A DNA stretch of 64,000 nt from Helicobacter pullorum NCTC 12824 (GTDB taxonomy: Bacteria > Campylobacterota > Campylobacteria > Campylobacterales > Helicobacteraceae). The position numbers and the translations under genes were made by a program. Under the pieces are notes generated by a model. The model was given only the letters and a program-made list of their open reading frames with translations. It was not told the origin of the DNA and searched no databases. This document shows positions 18,783 through 30,101 of the stretch, one piece after another. Numbering within the stretch: the stretch's first letter is position 1; each line of letters begins with the position of its first letter. The DNA is taken from positions 1-64,000 of the forward strand of contig NZ_JAERIT010000007.1 in the NCBI RefSeq assembly GCF_017979475.1, read 5' to 3'.

Positions 18783-19181
18783 TACTGCCTAATCAAGTCA
18801 ATTTTAAGTTTTAATTGCTTCAAACGACTTTCATCACTCACAAAATCACTCAAAATATGAAACACATAGCCTTCATTGGTAAAATTATGATTTGAATCTG
18901 TAGAATCTTGTAAAGTAGAATCCAAATAGGATTTTAATTCTTGATTGATAGATTTTTGAATTTGTGAGGTTTGGGATTCTTTTGTAAAAGCAGGATTTAA
19001 ATTATTAGAATTTTCTAAATGCCCCCCCCCCCCCGCTAGAATTAATTGTTTCATTTTGATTAGAATCTACACAAAAATCTGCAAAAGTCTTGTTAGGATT
19101 TGTATTTTTAATAATGCTTGTTATTAAAACTGCGGCATAGGGAATGTATTTTTCATCTGCATTAAAAACAATGTGAAACAT
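18782..19181 (-). pseudogene. broken phase-variable glycosyltransferase family 8 N-terminal fragment
   Basis: Starts at the ATG at 19181 (MFHIVFNADEKYIPYAAVLI), a typical GT8 beginning, after AGGAG. A G13 tract (19022-19034 as C on plus) falls about 50 codons in. At this length the frame stops within a few codons; one base fewer (or two more) would join it to a second frame containing YVFHILSDFVSDESR, another GT8 segment. Even then the protein would end after about 133 residues, where GT8 enzymes need around 300. It is thus both frame-shifted and truncated, ending next to the dehydrogenase gene. Confidence 0.6.
19022..19034 (-). repeat. G13 homopolymer inside the GT8 fragment
   Basis: Thirteen consecutive G on the minus strand within the coding frame. 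Slipped-strand mispairing here would switch the reading frame. The current length is the OFF state for this fragment. Confidence 0.9.
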
Positions 19182-19215
19182 CCAATCTCCTATAAATTCA
19201 ATATTTAAAGGCAAA

Positions 19216-19224
19216 ATTATAGCA
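19216..19224 (-). promoter_or_regulatory. extended -10 promoter of the GT8 fragment
   Basis: TGCTATAAT on the minus strand, about 35 bp before the ATG at 19181, with AGGAG between. The promoter and ribosome-binding site thus survive although the gene is broken. Confidence 0.5.
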
Positions 19225-19330
19225 TTTTTGGAATCTTTTTAACCCGCTAGGTAATTTTAAGATTAATAATTTTGTGATAGAATACTATAACTTTTTATTC
19301 TTAAAATACTCAAAATAAAGGAAGGCTACC

Positions 19331-20326
19331 TTGAAAAGCGGAATCTTCACACTCATAGAAAATTGGGACAATAATGAAGCAAATACAATTTTGGATTCTC
19401 TAGCACTTATTCAGCATTGTGATGCTTTGGGATTAGATGAAGTATGGATTGGCGAGCATCATTTTAATAATTTCACGCTTTGTTCTGCGATTATTCCACT
19501 TATTAGTGCCGCTCTTGCTCAAACCCAAAATATCAAAATAGGCAGTGCTGCAATTTTGCTTCCGCATTACCACCCCATTAGAATCTCCGAAGAAATCGCC
19601 ACATTAGATTTAATCTCCAAAGGACGCTTTTTGTTTGGATTTGCACGAGGGGCATTTCCTATTTTTGATATTGCTATGGGCAATAATGCTAAAAACAATC
19701 GTGATATTATGCTAGAAAATGCACAAATCATTCACAATTTGCTTTTTAAAGAACAAGTTAATTTTAGTGGGGATTTTTTTGAAATCAATAATATTAGCAT
19801 TCGCCCTCACCCAAAAGGGCTAATCCCCTTTTATATCGCTAGCACTCACAAACCAACGCTACAAAAAGCCGCAAATCTCGGCTACAATTTTTTAGGCTCC
19901 CTGACACTAGATAGCACAGAAGCAAAAGAGATTCACCAAATTTTTCAAACCAATGCCAAAAAATACGATTTCACTCTCATGCGTGCATTTTATGTAGATA
20001 AAGACCGCAAAGTAGCAGAGGAAAAGGCACAAATAGGAGTTGATATTTTTACTCAATGTATGCTAAGAGCCAATGAAAATAATCCAACCTTTGAATCAAT
20101 TATCAAAACAAGCGATTATGAAGAATTTAGGGCTGACTTTTTTAACAAAGACAAAATCCTAAAAACCATGATAGTTGGCACTCCACAAGATTGTATAGAG
20201 CAAATTAGAGACTTACAAAAAGAATATGGCGTTACTTCATTAGCCCTCAAACTCCTCTCATCAAACCTTGAAGATTCTAAAAATATTCTAAATATTTACA
20301 AAGAACAAATACTTCCTAATCTCTAA
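19331..20326 (+). CDS. LLM-class (luciferase-like) flavin-dependent oxidoreductase
   Basis: A 331-residue TIM-barrel flavoenzyme of the bacterial luciferase-like family. Visible marks are the N-terminal DEVWIGEHHF, the conserved KIGSAAILLPHYHPIRISEE near residue 75, and SKGRFLFGFARGAF. Such enzymes use reduced FMN to oxidise small substrates, which cannot be predicted here. The best start is a TTG at 19331, preceded by AAGGAAGG; no ATG with similar support is present. It stands 6 bp before mutY in the same direction. Confidence 0.85.
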   Translation: MKSGIFTLIENWDNNEANTILDSLALIQHCDALGLDEVWIGEHHFNNFTLCSAIIPLISAALAQTQNIKIGSAAILLPHYHPIRISEEIATLDLISKGRFLFGFARGAFPIFDIAMGNNAKNNRDIMLENAQIIHNLLFKEQVNFSGDFFEINNISIRPHPKGLIPFYIASTHKPTLQKAANLGYNFLGSLTLDSTEAKEIHQIFQTNAKKYDFTLMRAFYVDKDRKVAEEKAQIGVDIFTQCMLRANENNPTFESIIKTSDYEEFRADFFNKDKILKTMIVGTPQDCIEQIRDLQKEYGVTSLALKLLSSNLEDSKNILNIYKEQILPNL

Positions 20327-20331
20327 ATTAG

Positions 20332-21327
20332 ATGAACACTCCCCCAAACCCCTCTTCTTTGCATACTGAAATTTTATTATGGTATTCAAAAGGGGGAAGG
20401 AAGTCGCTCCCTTGGCGGGACAAAACCCAAAAAAATCGTGCTTATAGAGTTTGGATAAGTGAGATTATGCTTCAACAAACTCAAGTTAAAACCGTGCTTG
20501 AAAACTACTATTTTCCTTTTTTAGAAAAATTTCCCACTTTAGAATCCCTTGCTAATGCTAAAGAAGAAGAAGTTTTATTGCAATGGCGTGGGCTTGGATA
20601 TTACACCCGTGCTAGAAATCTTTTGAAAACCGCTAAAATCTGCAAGGAATCTTTTAATGGAGAGTTGCCAAAGAATTTGGATTTACTCCAAAAATTGCCG
20701 GGTATTGGTAGATACACCGCAGGTGCGATTGCTTGTTTTGGATTTGATTGTGCGGTAAGCTTTGTAGATTCTAATATCAAAAGAATCTTGATGCGTTTTT
20801 TTGCTCTTCAAAATCCTACCCAAAACCTTTTAGAATCCAAAGCCAAAGAGATTCTTAACTGCTATGATCCCTTTAATCACAACCAAGCTCTTTTAGACAT
20901 CGGAGCAACTATTTGCACACCCAAAAATCCGCTATGCCCTAAATGCCCGCTTCAAAGCTTCTGTCAAGGCAAAGCCAACCCATTCCTTTATACACAAACC
21001 CAAAAAACTACCACTATCAAAAAAGATTTGCTTTTGGGGATTTATATCCAAAATTCAAAAATCGCCCTCACTAAAAGCACTAGCAAGCTTTATTATAATC
21101 TTTACAATTTCCCAAACCTCACCTCCAAAACACCCAAACTACTAGGCACACTCAAACACACTTACACCAAATACAATCTCACTTTACATCTCTACAAACT
21201 CAACTCTTGCAGCCAAATAGCCGCTAATCAAAAGCTAGAGTTTTTCTCTCCAAGTGAATTAAAATCTCTACCCATCTCAAATATGACGCTTAAAATTCTA
21301 CAATTTTTAAAAATTTTCTCCAATTAA
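20332..21327 (+). CDS. mutY: A/G-specific adenine DNA glycosylase
   Basis: Removes adenine opposite 8-oxoguanine in base excision repair. The 331-residue protein has the MutY start region (RDKTQKNRAYRVWISEIMLQQTQV), the helix-hairpin-helix LPGIGRYTAGAI with the catalytic aspartate in SFVDSNIKR, and the iron-sulfur cysteines in CTPKNPLCPKCPLQSFC (C-x6-C-x2-C-x5-C). A shortened NUDIX-like C-terminal domain follows. Poly-G slippage makes repair status relevant here, although MutY does not act on slippage. Confidence 0.95.
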   Translation: MNTPPNPSSLHTEILLWYSKGGRKSLPWRDKTQKNRAYRVWISEIMLQQTQVKTVLENYYFPFLEKFPTLESLANAKEEEVLLQWRGLGYYTRARNLLKTAKICKESFNGELPKNLDLLQKLPGIGRYTAGAIACFGFDCAVSFVDSNIKRILMRFFALQNPTQNLLESKAKEILNCYDPFNHNQALLDIGATICTPKNPLCPKCPLQSFCQGKANPFLYTQTQKTTTIKKDLLLGIYIQNSKIALTKSTSKLYYNLYNFPNLTSKTPKLLGTLKHTYTKYNLTLHLYKLNSCSQIAANQKLEFFSPSELKSLPISNMTLKILQFLKIFSN

Positions 21328-21385
21328 ACTTTTTGTGAATTTTTTTTGTATAACATTTCAAAAATATTTTATTTAAAGGATTTTT

Positions 21386-23809
<2,424 letters not shown>

Positions 23810-23811
<2 letters not shown>

Positions 23812-23836
23812 GCTATGGGATTCTAGCTTTTCTTTT
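23810..23836 (+). terminator. probable Rho-independent terminator after ligA
   Basis: AAGCTA and TAGCTT form a 6-bp stem with an 8-base loop starting at the ligA stop, followed by a T-rich run (TTCTTTTGTT). Confidence 0.5.
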
Positions 23837-23972
23837 GTTGTTCTTGATTTAACAAACTCAAAATTTATTTTAACTTCATTATATCTTTAGATTATCCACA
23901 GCCTTTTTCTACTTAGATACTGCCCTTTTAGCCACTACAATCCCTTTTAACTCCCAATTAAGCAAATATTAA

Positions 23973-23985
23973 GGGGGGGGGGGGG
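23973..23985 (+). repeat. G13 tract upstream of the DUF2971-like gene
   Basis: Thirteen G on the plus strand, 40 bp before the ATG at 24026, followed at once by CATAAT, a possible -10 box. A tract here would change promoter spacing rather than a reading frame, since no plausible start codon lies upstream of it in frame. The rest of 23837-23972 shows no gene. Confidence 0.85.
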
Positions 23986-24025
23986 CATAATAAAAGCTTT
24001 AAACAAAACTGCTCAAAGGAAAAAA

Positions 24026-24865
24026 ATGGGAAAGAAAATAGAAAAAGAAAAATGGCGTAGAATGCAATTTTCAAAATTTAGAGAACTTGAGAATTGTGAA
24101 AACCCCGACAAAACACTCACAAAACGACTTAAAAACTACCAACAACAAGCAAAAAGCCCATATTATCGATTTTGGGAGATTTTAAAAGATTGTGAATTGT
24201 ATATGACAAATTTTGAGAAATTTAATGATATTGATGAGGGGAGATACTCTTTTTATAGCTCACATACAGACCCACAAGAAATAGAATCAATATGTCAAAA
24301 AATTAAAAATATGAAAAAAGATAAAAATATTTGTGCTTTTGCCGATTTGAAAAGATTAGAAAATAATGAAAATAATCTAAGTCTAATGTGGGCACATTAT
24401 GGTGGCTCACATTGTGGAGTAAAGATTGATTTTAGAATCAATCCAAACTATGAGGGAGATATTTATAAGATAGATTATAATATACACGATAACACATACA
24501 ATATTAATCTTGTTGATAATAGATTATCACTTTCAACAGAAAATACTGATTCAGAGATTATTAATATTCTTGCCACCAAAAAACCTTGCTTCAAATACGA
24601 ATGCGAATACAGAGCCATTAGCTCAAGCACAAAGAAGCTTCCAATCATCATTGAAAAAATCACTCTAGGCAGAAGATTTGCATCAGAGATTGTTTGTAGC
24701 CAAGAAAATGAAGAGAGAAGTTTTAGCGATGAAATCAAAAATCTTGCAAAGAAAATTTTGGAAGTTTGGGAAACGGGAGTAAAAAGAGGCGATATAGAAC
24801 CTGAAATATGGGCTTACAAAACTAGATATTCCGAAAAACCAAAGAAAGTTGAAACAGAAATATAA
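24026..24865 (+). CDS. DUF2971-like protein
   Basis: A 279-residue soluble protein. The segment LYMTNFEKFNDIDEG near residue 60, the short CAFADLKRLENN stretch near 110 and LMWAHYGGSHCGVKIDF near 125 match the pattern of the DUF2971 family, whose function is not established. The first 25 residues are strongly basic. AAAGGAA precedes the ATG. It is followed 11 bp later by a membrane-anchored gene, and its promoter region carries a G13 tract, suggesting variable expression. Low GC. No catalytic role is claimed. Confidence 0.6.
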   Translation: MGKKIEKEKWRRMQFSKFRELENCENPDKTLTKRLKNYQQQAKSPYYRFWEILKDCELYMTNFEKFNDIDEGRYSFYSSHTDPQEIESICQKIKNMKKDKNICAFADLKRLENNENNLSLMWAHYGGSHCGVKIDFRINPNYEGDIYKIDYNIHDNTYNINLVDNRLSLSTENTDSEIINILATKKPCFKYECEYRAISSSTKKLPIIIEKITLGRRFASEIVCSQENEERSFSDEIKNLAKKILEVWETGVKRGDIEPEIWAYKTRYSEKPKKVETEI

Positions 24866-24876
24866 AGGAGGGTATA

Positions 24877-25482
24877 ATGGTTGAATTTATAGGTTGGGTT
24901 GCAATAATCTTTATTGTTTTAATGATTATTGGCTATTGGATAGAAAGAAATGAAAATGCTCAAAGAGTAAGTTCACATAGAAAAATATTAAAAAAGGATA
25001 ATGAAAAGGATTTTGTTGGAGTAGAAATAGGCACAACCACACTATATGACTTAAAAAAATATGGCTTATTATGGCGAGAAGATAATAACGGTTATAGTAT
25101 AAATAATAAATTTTTAAGCTATGATAATTTACCAGCTTACGAAAATATTTTCAATTTTGATACAAATGGAAAACTAACAATTTATTTTATAGTTTACTGC
25201 AAAGACCCAATGTCAACAGCTCTTTTAGGCGAATCTCTAAATGCTCATTATAGTTTAAATTCATTTTCTAGTTTCGTTAAGCAATTTGAATATTTTTTGG
25301 ATAACCCCAAACAAACTTGGATTGATTTCCCACGAGCTATCAAAGCGATAGTAATGGATAATGGCTCAAAAGCTGCATTCATTGTACTCAATGATGACTA
25401 TTCCATTTACATTACAATTACATATTCATCAGCAATGCCTATTTATATTAAAATAACTAAAGAAAAGGCTTTAAAAAAATAA
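24877..25482 (+). CDS. hypothetical N-terminally membrane-anchored protein
   Basis: A 201-residue protein, not recognised. A single hydrophobic segment (about residues 5-23) should anchor it in the inner membrane. The remainder is soluble, with mixed aromatic and charged residues and a predicted beta-rich C terminus. The start has AAAGGAGGG at good spacing, 11 bp after the DUF2971-like gene, so the two are probably translated together. The pair lies between a G13 tract upstream and a C11 tract downstream. Confidence 0.6.
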   Translation: MVEFIGWVAIIFIVLMIIGYWIERNENAQRVSSHRKILKKDNEKDFVGVEIGTTTLYDLKKYGLLWREDNNGYSINNKFLSYDNLPAYENIFNFDTNGKLTIYFIVYCKDPMSTALLGESLNAHYSLNSFSSFVKQFEYFLDNPKQTWIDFPRAIKAIVMDNGSKAAFIVLNDDYSIYITITYSSAMPIYIKITKEKALKK

Positions 25483-25486
25483 CTTC

Positions 25487-25507
25487 ATCAGAAGTATCAT
25501 TTCTGAT
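25487..25507 (+). terminator. inverted repeat after the DUF2971 pair
   Basis: ATCAGAA and TTCTGAT form a perfect 7-bp stem with a 7-base loop, five bases after the stop. It is followed by AAAAGTTTTT, so termination is plausible but not strong. Confidence 0.4.
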
Positions 25508-25554
25508 AAAAGTTTTTAAAGAATTATGTAAAATGTTTCTATAAGGGGCTACTG

Positions 25555-25565
25555 CCCCCCCCCCC
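25555..25565 (+). repeat. C11 tract between convergent genes
   Basis: Eleven C on the plus strand, downstream of both the hypothetical gene ending at 25482 and glnQ ending at 25587, so outside any frame I can support. Together with the G13 tract at 23973 it brackets the two-gene cassette in inverted orientation. Confidence 0.85.
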
Positions 25566-25586
25566 ATCCTATTTATCTAAGCTCCC

Positions 25587-26315
25587 CTACTTTTGCAGCA
25601 CCTTATACAAAAACTCTTGCACTCTTTTGTTTTTTGGATTATCAAAAAGCATATTAGGCGTAGAATCCTCAATAATCTCGCCCTCACTCATAAAAAGGAT
25701 TCGGCTTGCCACATTTCTGGCAAACCCCATTTCGTGCGTTACAATCATCATTGTCATTCCCTCTTTTGCTAAATCCACCATTACATCTAGCACTTCTTTT
25801 ATCATCTCTGGATCTAGTGCAGAAGTTGGCTCATCAAATAGCATAATCTCTGGCTCCATAGCCAATGCCCTAGCTATCGCTATCCGCTGCTTTTGTCCCC
25901 CTGATAGTTTGCTTGGATAAAAGTCTTTTTTGTCTATAAGCCCCACTCTCCCCAAAAGTTCCATTGCCTTTTTTTCTGCGGTTTCTTTTGGAAGTTTTTT
26001 TAGCTTTGTGGGTGCTAAAGTGATATTTTCTAATACATTTTTATGGGGGAAAAGATTGAAATGCTGAAACACCATACCTAGCTTTTGTCGCACTTTGTTG
26101 ATATCTGTCTTTTTGTCCATAATGTTTTGGTTATCAATATAAATCGCCCCGCTACTTGGCTCTTCTAGTCTATTGATACAACGCAAAAAGGTTGATTTCC
26201 CACTTCCTGATGGTCCAATGATGGCTATTACCTCCCCTTTTGACACCTCTATATTAATACCCTTTAAAACCTCTAATTCACCAAAATTTTTGTGTAAATT
26301 CTCAACCCTAATCAC
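25587..26315 (-). CDS. glnQ: polar amino-acid ABC transporter, ATP-binding subunit
   Basis: A 242-residue ABC ATPase: Walker A GPSGSGKST near residue 35, signature LSGGQKQR, and Walker B MLFDEPTSALDP. The sequence fits the GlnQ/HisP group of polar amino-acid importers. It overlaps the permease gene by 8 bp and completes a three-gene importer on the minus strand. The symbol indicates the group; the actual amino acid is uncertain. Confidence 0.93.
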   Translation of the reverse strand: MIRVENLHKNFGELEVLKGINIEVSKGEVIAIIGPSGSGKSTFLRCINRLEEPSSGAIYIDNQNIMDKKTDINKVRQKLGMVFQHFNLFPHKNVLENITLAPTKLKKLPKETAEKKAMELLGRVGLIDKKDFYPSKLSGGQKQRIAIARALAMEPEIMLFDEPTSALDPEMIKEVLDVMVDLAKEGMTMMIVTHEMGFARNVASRILFMSEGEIIEDSTPNMLFDNPKNKRVQEFLYKVLQK

Positions 26316-27024
26316 TTTCTTGTAACCTCTTCTCTACTTTTCTCATAAGCATTGCAAAAAGCGAAGTAAGAATCAAATAAATAATCCCTACTGCCAATAA
26401 AGGCTCTATTGCTCTATAAGTTTGGCTTGTAATAATGCTTGCCGAACGCAACAAATCCACACCGCCGATAAAACCAACGATTGAAGTTTCTTTTAGCAAG
26501 GCAATAAACTCGCTCACAAGTGGAGGCAAGATTCTTTTAATCGCTTGAGGGATAATAATCTCTTTCATCGACATTGCATAACCCATCCCCAAAGCTCTTG
26601 CTGCTTCCATTTGCCCTTTATCCAAACTTTGGATTCCAGCACGGATAATCTCTGCGACATAAGCGCTTGAATTAATCCCAAATGCAATCGCTGCAATAAG
26701 CAAAATTGGCGTATCCCTCAATGCTCCTATAAAAATAATATTTGCCCATATCATTAGCTGCACCACAGCAGGAGTCCCACGGATAATATACACATAGGCA
26801 TAAGCAATCTTTGATAAAGGATTAAAATTCGCCAATGCTTGAATATTTCTAAAAGGATAAAAATTCGTAAGCTGCATCAATGCCACTACAATACCCAAAA
26901 CAATACCGATAATAGCTGCTAGTGCAGTGGTAGAAATAGAAAATATTAACCCCTCTAAAATATATTTATAGCGGCTATCTACAATAAAGATTTCTTTGAG
27001 TAACTCCAAATATTCCAACATCAA
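26308..27024 (-). CDS. glnP: polar amino-acid ABC transporter, permease
   Basis: A 238-residue inner-membrane permease with about five hydrophobic segments and the EAA loop (QMEAARALGMGYAMSMKEIIIPQAIKRILPP) that docks the ATPase. This is the HisM/GlnP family. It lies between the binding-protein gene, 25 bp upstream, and the ATPase gene, which it overlaps. Two adjacent ATG codons are possible starts. Confidence 0.92.
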   Translation of the reverse strand: MMLEYLELLKEIFIVDSRYKYILEGLIFSISTTALAAIIGIVLGIVVALMQLTNFYPFRNIQALANFNPLSKIAYAYVYIIRGTPAVVQLMIWANIIFIGALRDTPILLIAAIAFGINSSAYVAEIIRAGIQSLDKGQMEAARALGMGYAMSMKEIIIPQAIKRILPPLVSEFIALLKETSIVGFIGGVDLLRSASIITSQTYRAIEPLLAVGIIYLILTSLFAMLMRKVEKRLQESD

Positions 27025-27049
27025 CTTTCCTCAAACGAATCTTTAACAA

Positions 27050-27784
27050 TTATTGAAAATATTTAGCAATCAAACCATCATAAAAACCATTTTCTTTGAT
27101 TTGTTTGATTGCTTGATTGATTTTCCCTAGCAATTCTTCATTCCCTTTTCTCATGGCAATAGCATATTCTTCTGAAGCAAAATCTGTCTGCACCAACTTT
27201 AACTCACTATTTTGTTTTGCATAATTTTTAGCAGTTTCATAGTCCATCACAACAGCTTCTATTTTTTTGGATTTAAGAGCCAAAATCACCTCTGAAGCTG
27301 CATTGAACTTTTGAGATTGAATATTTGGGATTTTACTTACCAAAATATCCCCTGTAAATCCTAATACCACGCCGACTTTTCTACCTACCAAATCATCAAA
27401 ACTTTGTATTTTTTGCTCATCTTGATACACCAAAATTGCTTGTTTGGTACTATAATATGGGGAAGAAAAATCAACAAACTTTTTCCTATCTTCTGTGGCA
27501 GTCATACCAGAGATAATCAAATCAATTTTTCCTGATTCCAATGCAGGCAACAAACCATCAAATTGCATATCCACAAACTCAATCTCAAATCCAGAAATTC
27601 TAGCAATCTCTTTTATCAAATCAATATCAAAACCAACGATATTTTTTCCTTCTCTATATTCAAAAGGTGCAAATTCCGCATTTGTCCCTACATAGACTTT
27701 AGAGCCTTTTTCATTCTTTTGACAACCAAAAACCAAAGCAACTACCAAAATAGCCAATAAAAACTTCATCATATTTTTAATCAT
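27050..27784 (-). CDS. glnH: polar amino-acid ABC transporter, substrate-binding lipoprotein
   Basis: A 244-residue type-2 periplasmic binding protein. The N terminus is a lipoprotein signal with the lipobox VFGC and the modified cysteine near residue 21. The mature part shows TNAEFAPFEYREG, GFDIDLIKEIA and SGMTATEDRKKFVDFSSPYY, the SBP_bac_3 signature that precedes an amino-acid pocket. It is first in the transporter operon, 28 bp downstream of cdtC, so read-through from the toxin operon is possible. Confidence 0.92.
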   Translation of the reverse strand: MIKNMMKFLLAILVVALVFGCQKNEKGSKVYVGTNAEFAPFEYREGKNIVGFDIDLIKEIARISGFEIEFVDMQFDGLLPALESGKIDLIISGMTATEDRKKFVDFSSPYYSTKQAILVYQDEQKIQSFDDLVGRKVGVVLGFTGDILVSKIPNIQSQKFNAASEVILALKSKKIEAVVMDYETAKNYAKQNSELKLVQTDFASEEYAIAMRKGNEELLGKINQAIKQIKENGFYDGLIAKYFQ

Positions 27785-27812
27785 TTTTTTCCTTAGAATT
27801 TAAATTACAATC

Positions 27813-28415
27813 TTATGGATTAATCGGTACAGCGGCTTGAAATGGCGGTAAAATCAGCATAAGATTCCGCAAATCCACATTAAACAATCTATCAACATCA
27901 CAAGAATTAATCCCAAATCCAGACTTCCTAGGGGTATTAAAAAATGTAATACATTCATCTGCATTTAGCACCATAGAGCGTATTTGCACTGCAGAAGTCG
28001 TGGTGGGTATGATAGAAAACACCGTTTCTAATTTTTTGCTTTCAATATCCTTTTTGCAAGATTTACCAACAAACTTCCCACTCTCATCAATAGCAAGGCA
28101 TACATCAGCATTATTAGGGCTTACAAACTGCACATAACTTAGCTTAAAAAATGGCCATGGATCGCGTTCTTTAATCCCACTATCATCGGTAATTTCACGC
28201 AAATTCCAATTCAATTGTTTTTCATCAATGGTAAGCACAGAGCCATCATAAGCACTGCGTATCATAAATGAGGGGGTAAAATCTGGCAAATCCTCAGGAT
28301 TTTCAGCAAACAATGGCATACTTCCACACAAAAGCACAAAAGCCAAAAAAGATTTCCACATTTGCTTATGCAAGGTTTGCAAACTACGGCAATAAACTAA
28401 AAAAGCATTTTTCAT
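27813..28415 (-). CDS. cdtC: cytolethal distending toxin subunit C
   Basis: Third CDT subunit, which with CdtA helps bind the host cell and deliver CdtB. About 200 residues. The start at 28415 (MKNAFLVYCRSL) is preferred because AGAGGG stands 8 bases before it; an upstream ATG at 28436 overlaps the cdtB stop. A signal sequence is present (WKSFLAFVLLCGSMPLFAE), followed by a ricin-type lectin-like domain with CLAIDESGKFV and INSCDVDRLF segments. Divergence between species is normal for CdtC, and the assignment rests partly on position after cdtB. Confidence 0.88.
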   Translation of the reverse strand: MKNAFLVYCRSLQTLHKQMWKSFLAFVLLCGSMPLFAENPEDLPDFTPSFMIRSAYDGSVLTIDEKQLNWNLREITDDSGIKERDPWPFFKLSYVQFVSPNNADVCLAIDESGKFVGKSCKKDIESKKLETVFSIIPTTTSAVQIRSMVLNADECITFFNTPRKSGFGINSCDVDRLFNVDLRNLMLILPPFQAAVPINP

Positions 28416-28435
28416 AAATATCCCTCTATATTTCA

Positions 28436-29260
28436 TTAGAATCTTCCAAATCGAACAGGAAAATGATCAGAACTCAAGTATGAACGCACACTAGCTGCTG
28501 CCAAAATCGCACTTAAAGCCGGGAGTGAAACTTGCACTCCGGGTGCTTGTGTATTCCCCACAATCGCATAATCCAAAATACGATTAGTCCCACGGGAACT
28601 AAAATGCGTAGCTGTATTTGGCGAGATAATGCGGATATTGTTTGTCACTCTAGAATCCAATCCACTCAAAAGACTTGCTGGCTCGCGATTGAAATCCCCA
28701 GCAATCAACCAAGTAATTTGTGGCATATTCATAAAATGATCGTGTACCGCAGTAACAAGTGCAGTCGCATCGCCCCCGCCACTTGCTAAGGCATGGAGAG
28801 AGAAAAACACATCAGTGCCTATGCGTATGCCAAGTGCTGGGCGAGAAGCCTCTGTGGCTATGGTATTTTGATGCACGACAATAACCTCATCAGCCATTCT
28901 ATCTGATACAATCGCCAAATTAACGCGTCTTGCTCCCACATCAATATCTGCATGATAAATAAAAACCGATCTTGGACGAGAAATTGTGCCAAGCTCCCAA
29001 ATGTATTCTTCCACAGGTGTGCCACCGGGTTGCACCATTCTACCCGTTCGTCTTGCGGAATTTGGCACACTCCCTGCCTCTTGAAGCATAAGAATATTAA
29101 TAGGATTATCCCCTGTAACCAACTGACGCACACTAACTTGCCATTTATTTTCTGTGCTAGCTGATGAACCTTGTAGATTCCAAGTCCCCACCCTAAAATC
29201 CTCAATTTTAGCATATACAGCTGTTAGCACCAAAAGCAAACTAATTAATATTTTCTGCAT
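28436..29260 (-). CDS. cdtB: cytolethal distending toxin subunit B (DNase I-like nuclease)
   Basis: Catalytic subunit that enters the host nucleus and breaks DNA, causing cell-cycle arrest. The 274-residue precursor has a signal peptide (MQKILISLLLVLTAVYA). The endonuclease/exonuclease/phosphatase fold is marked by TWNLQGSSA near residue 27, the metal-binding glutamate in LQEAGS near 60, the catalytic histidine in SLHALASGG near 155, GDFNREP near 187, and SDHFPVRF near 263. All expected catalytic residues appear intact, so the toxin is probably active. Confidence 0.95.
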   Translation of the reverse strand: MQKILISLLLVLTAVYAKIEDFRVGTWNLQGSSASTENKWQVSVRQLVTGDNPINILMLQEAGSVPNSARRTGRMVQPGGTPVEEYIWELGTISRPRSVFIYHADIDVGARRVNLAIVSDRMADEVIVVHQNTIATEASRPALGIRIGTDVFFSLHALASGGGDATALVTAVHDHFMNMPQITWLIAGDFNREPASLLSGLDSRVTNNIRIISPNTATHFSSRGTNRILDYAIVGNTQAPGVQVSLPALSAILAAASVRSYLSSDHFPVRFGRF

Positions 29261-29269
29261 AAACTCTCC

Positions 29270-30061
29270 TTAATCAATCACAAAAATAGGCGGGGTAGAT
29301 GTAAGTGGTGCCGTAATCACCCATTGTTGTGAAATATTATCATTTCCGCTAGAAGGATTTTGCTGCGTTACACATTTAGCCAAAAAAATACTGCCAAAAT
29401 TTTTCGTGCGTATTACGGGAGTTTGCAAACAAGTTTTGGTAGCTTCATTTTGTAGCTGTATAGCACGATTTGAAAAAGGATTGATATTCCACAATTGTGA
29501 AGGATTATTCTCTCTGCAAGGCAGATGAATAACGCCATTTTTATAAGCACTCATACAAGTTCCAGTTTGCACATTTTGAAAACTTATTTTTCCATTAGAG
29601 CGAGTAAGTATCCTCCATTGTCGTGCTTTACCAAACTCTATGCTATTAAATGGGGGATAGCCCCAAAGCCAGTTTCCCGGATTTGTCGCCCACACTGTAA
29701 GTGCAATACCACCTCCACTCAAAAGCGTAATAACATCCGAAGTGTCCAAGTTTCTCAAACGAGAGGAATTTGCATTAGAGGGTTTTTGAGAATTACGAGA
29801 ATGATTATCCAAACTCGTAGTTGTTTGCTTGAGAAATTCCTTTATGGCTTCTTCTTTGATATTTGGACCTGCAAAAAGCTTTGGATTTTCTATCGTTTCA
29901 TTAGCAGAGATTCCACTCTCAGCGGGAATCATCGGAGTATCTCCGATACCAAAATCAACCCCATTTGTAGTTGCAGGGATAATATCTTGACTAGGTTTTT
30001 TGCTTCCACATCCACAAAAGCAAATCACAAAAACCATTCCCAACATAATAAAAGTCTTCAT
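29270..30061 (-). CDS. cdtA: cytolethal distending toxin subunit A (lipoprotein, ricin B-type)
   Basis: Cell-binding subunit. The 263 residues begin with a lipoprotein signal (MLGMVFVICFCGCGSKK, cysteine near 18-20), then a low-complexity linker, then a ricin B-type beta-trefoil with QWRILTRSNGKISFQNVQTG and a QLWNINPF repeat, and a final QQWVITAP. AGGA precedes the ATG. It is first in the cdtABC operon and has its own extended -10 promoter. Confidence 0.93.
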   Translation of the reverse strand: MKTFIMLGMVFVICFCGCGSKKPSQDIIPATTNGVDFGIGDTPMIPAESGISANETIENPKLFAGPNIKEEAIKEFLKQTTTSLDNHSRNSQKPSNANSSRLRNLDTSDVITLLSGGGIALTVWATNPGNWLWGYPPFNSIEFGKARQWRILTRSNGKISFQNVQTGTCMSAYKNGVIHLPCRENNPSQLWNINPFSNRAIQLQNEATKTCLQTPVIRTKNFGSIFLAKCVTQQNPSSGNDNISQQWVITAPLTSTPPIFVID

Positions 30062-30101
30062 TTTCTCATTCCTAATAACTTGAAAATATTATACTTGTGT
30101 G

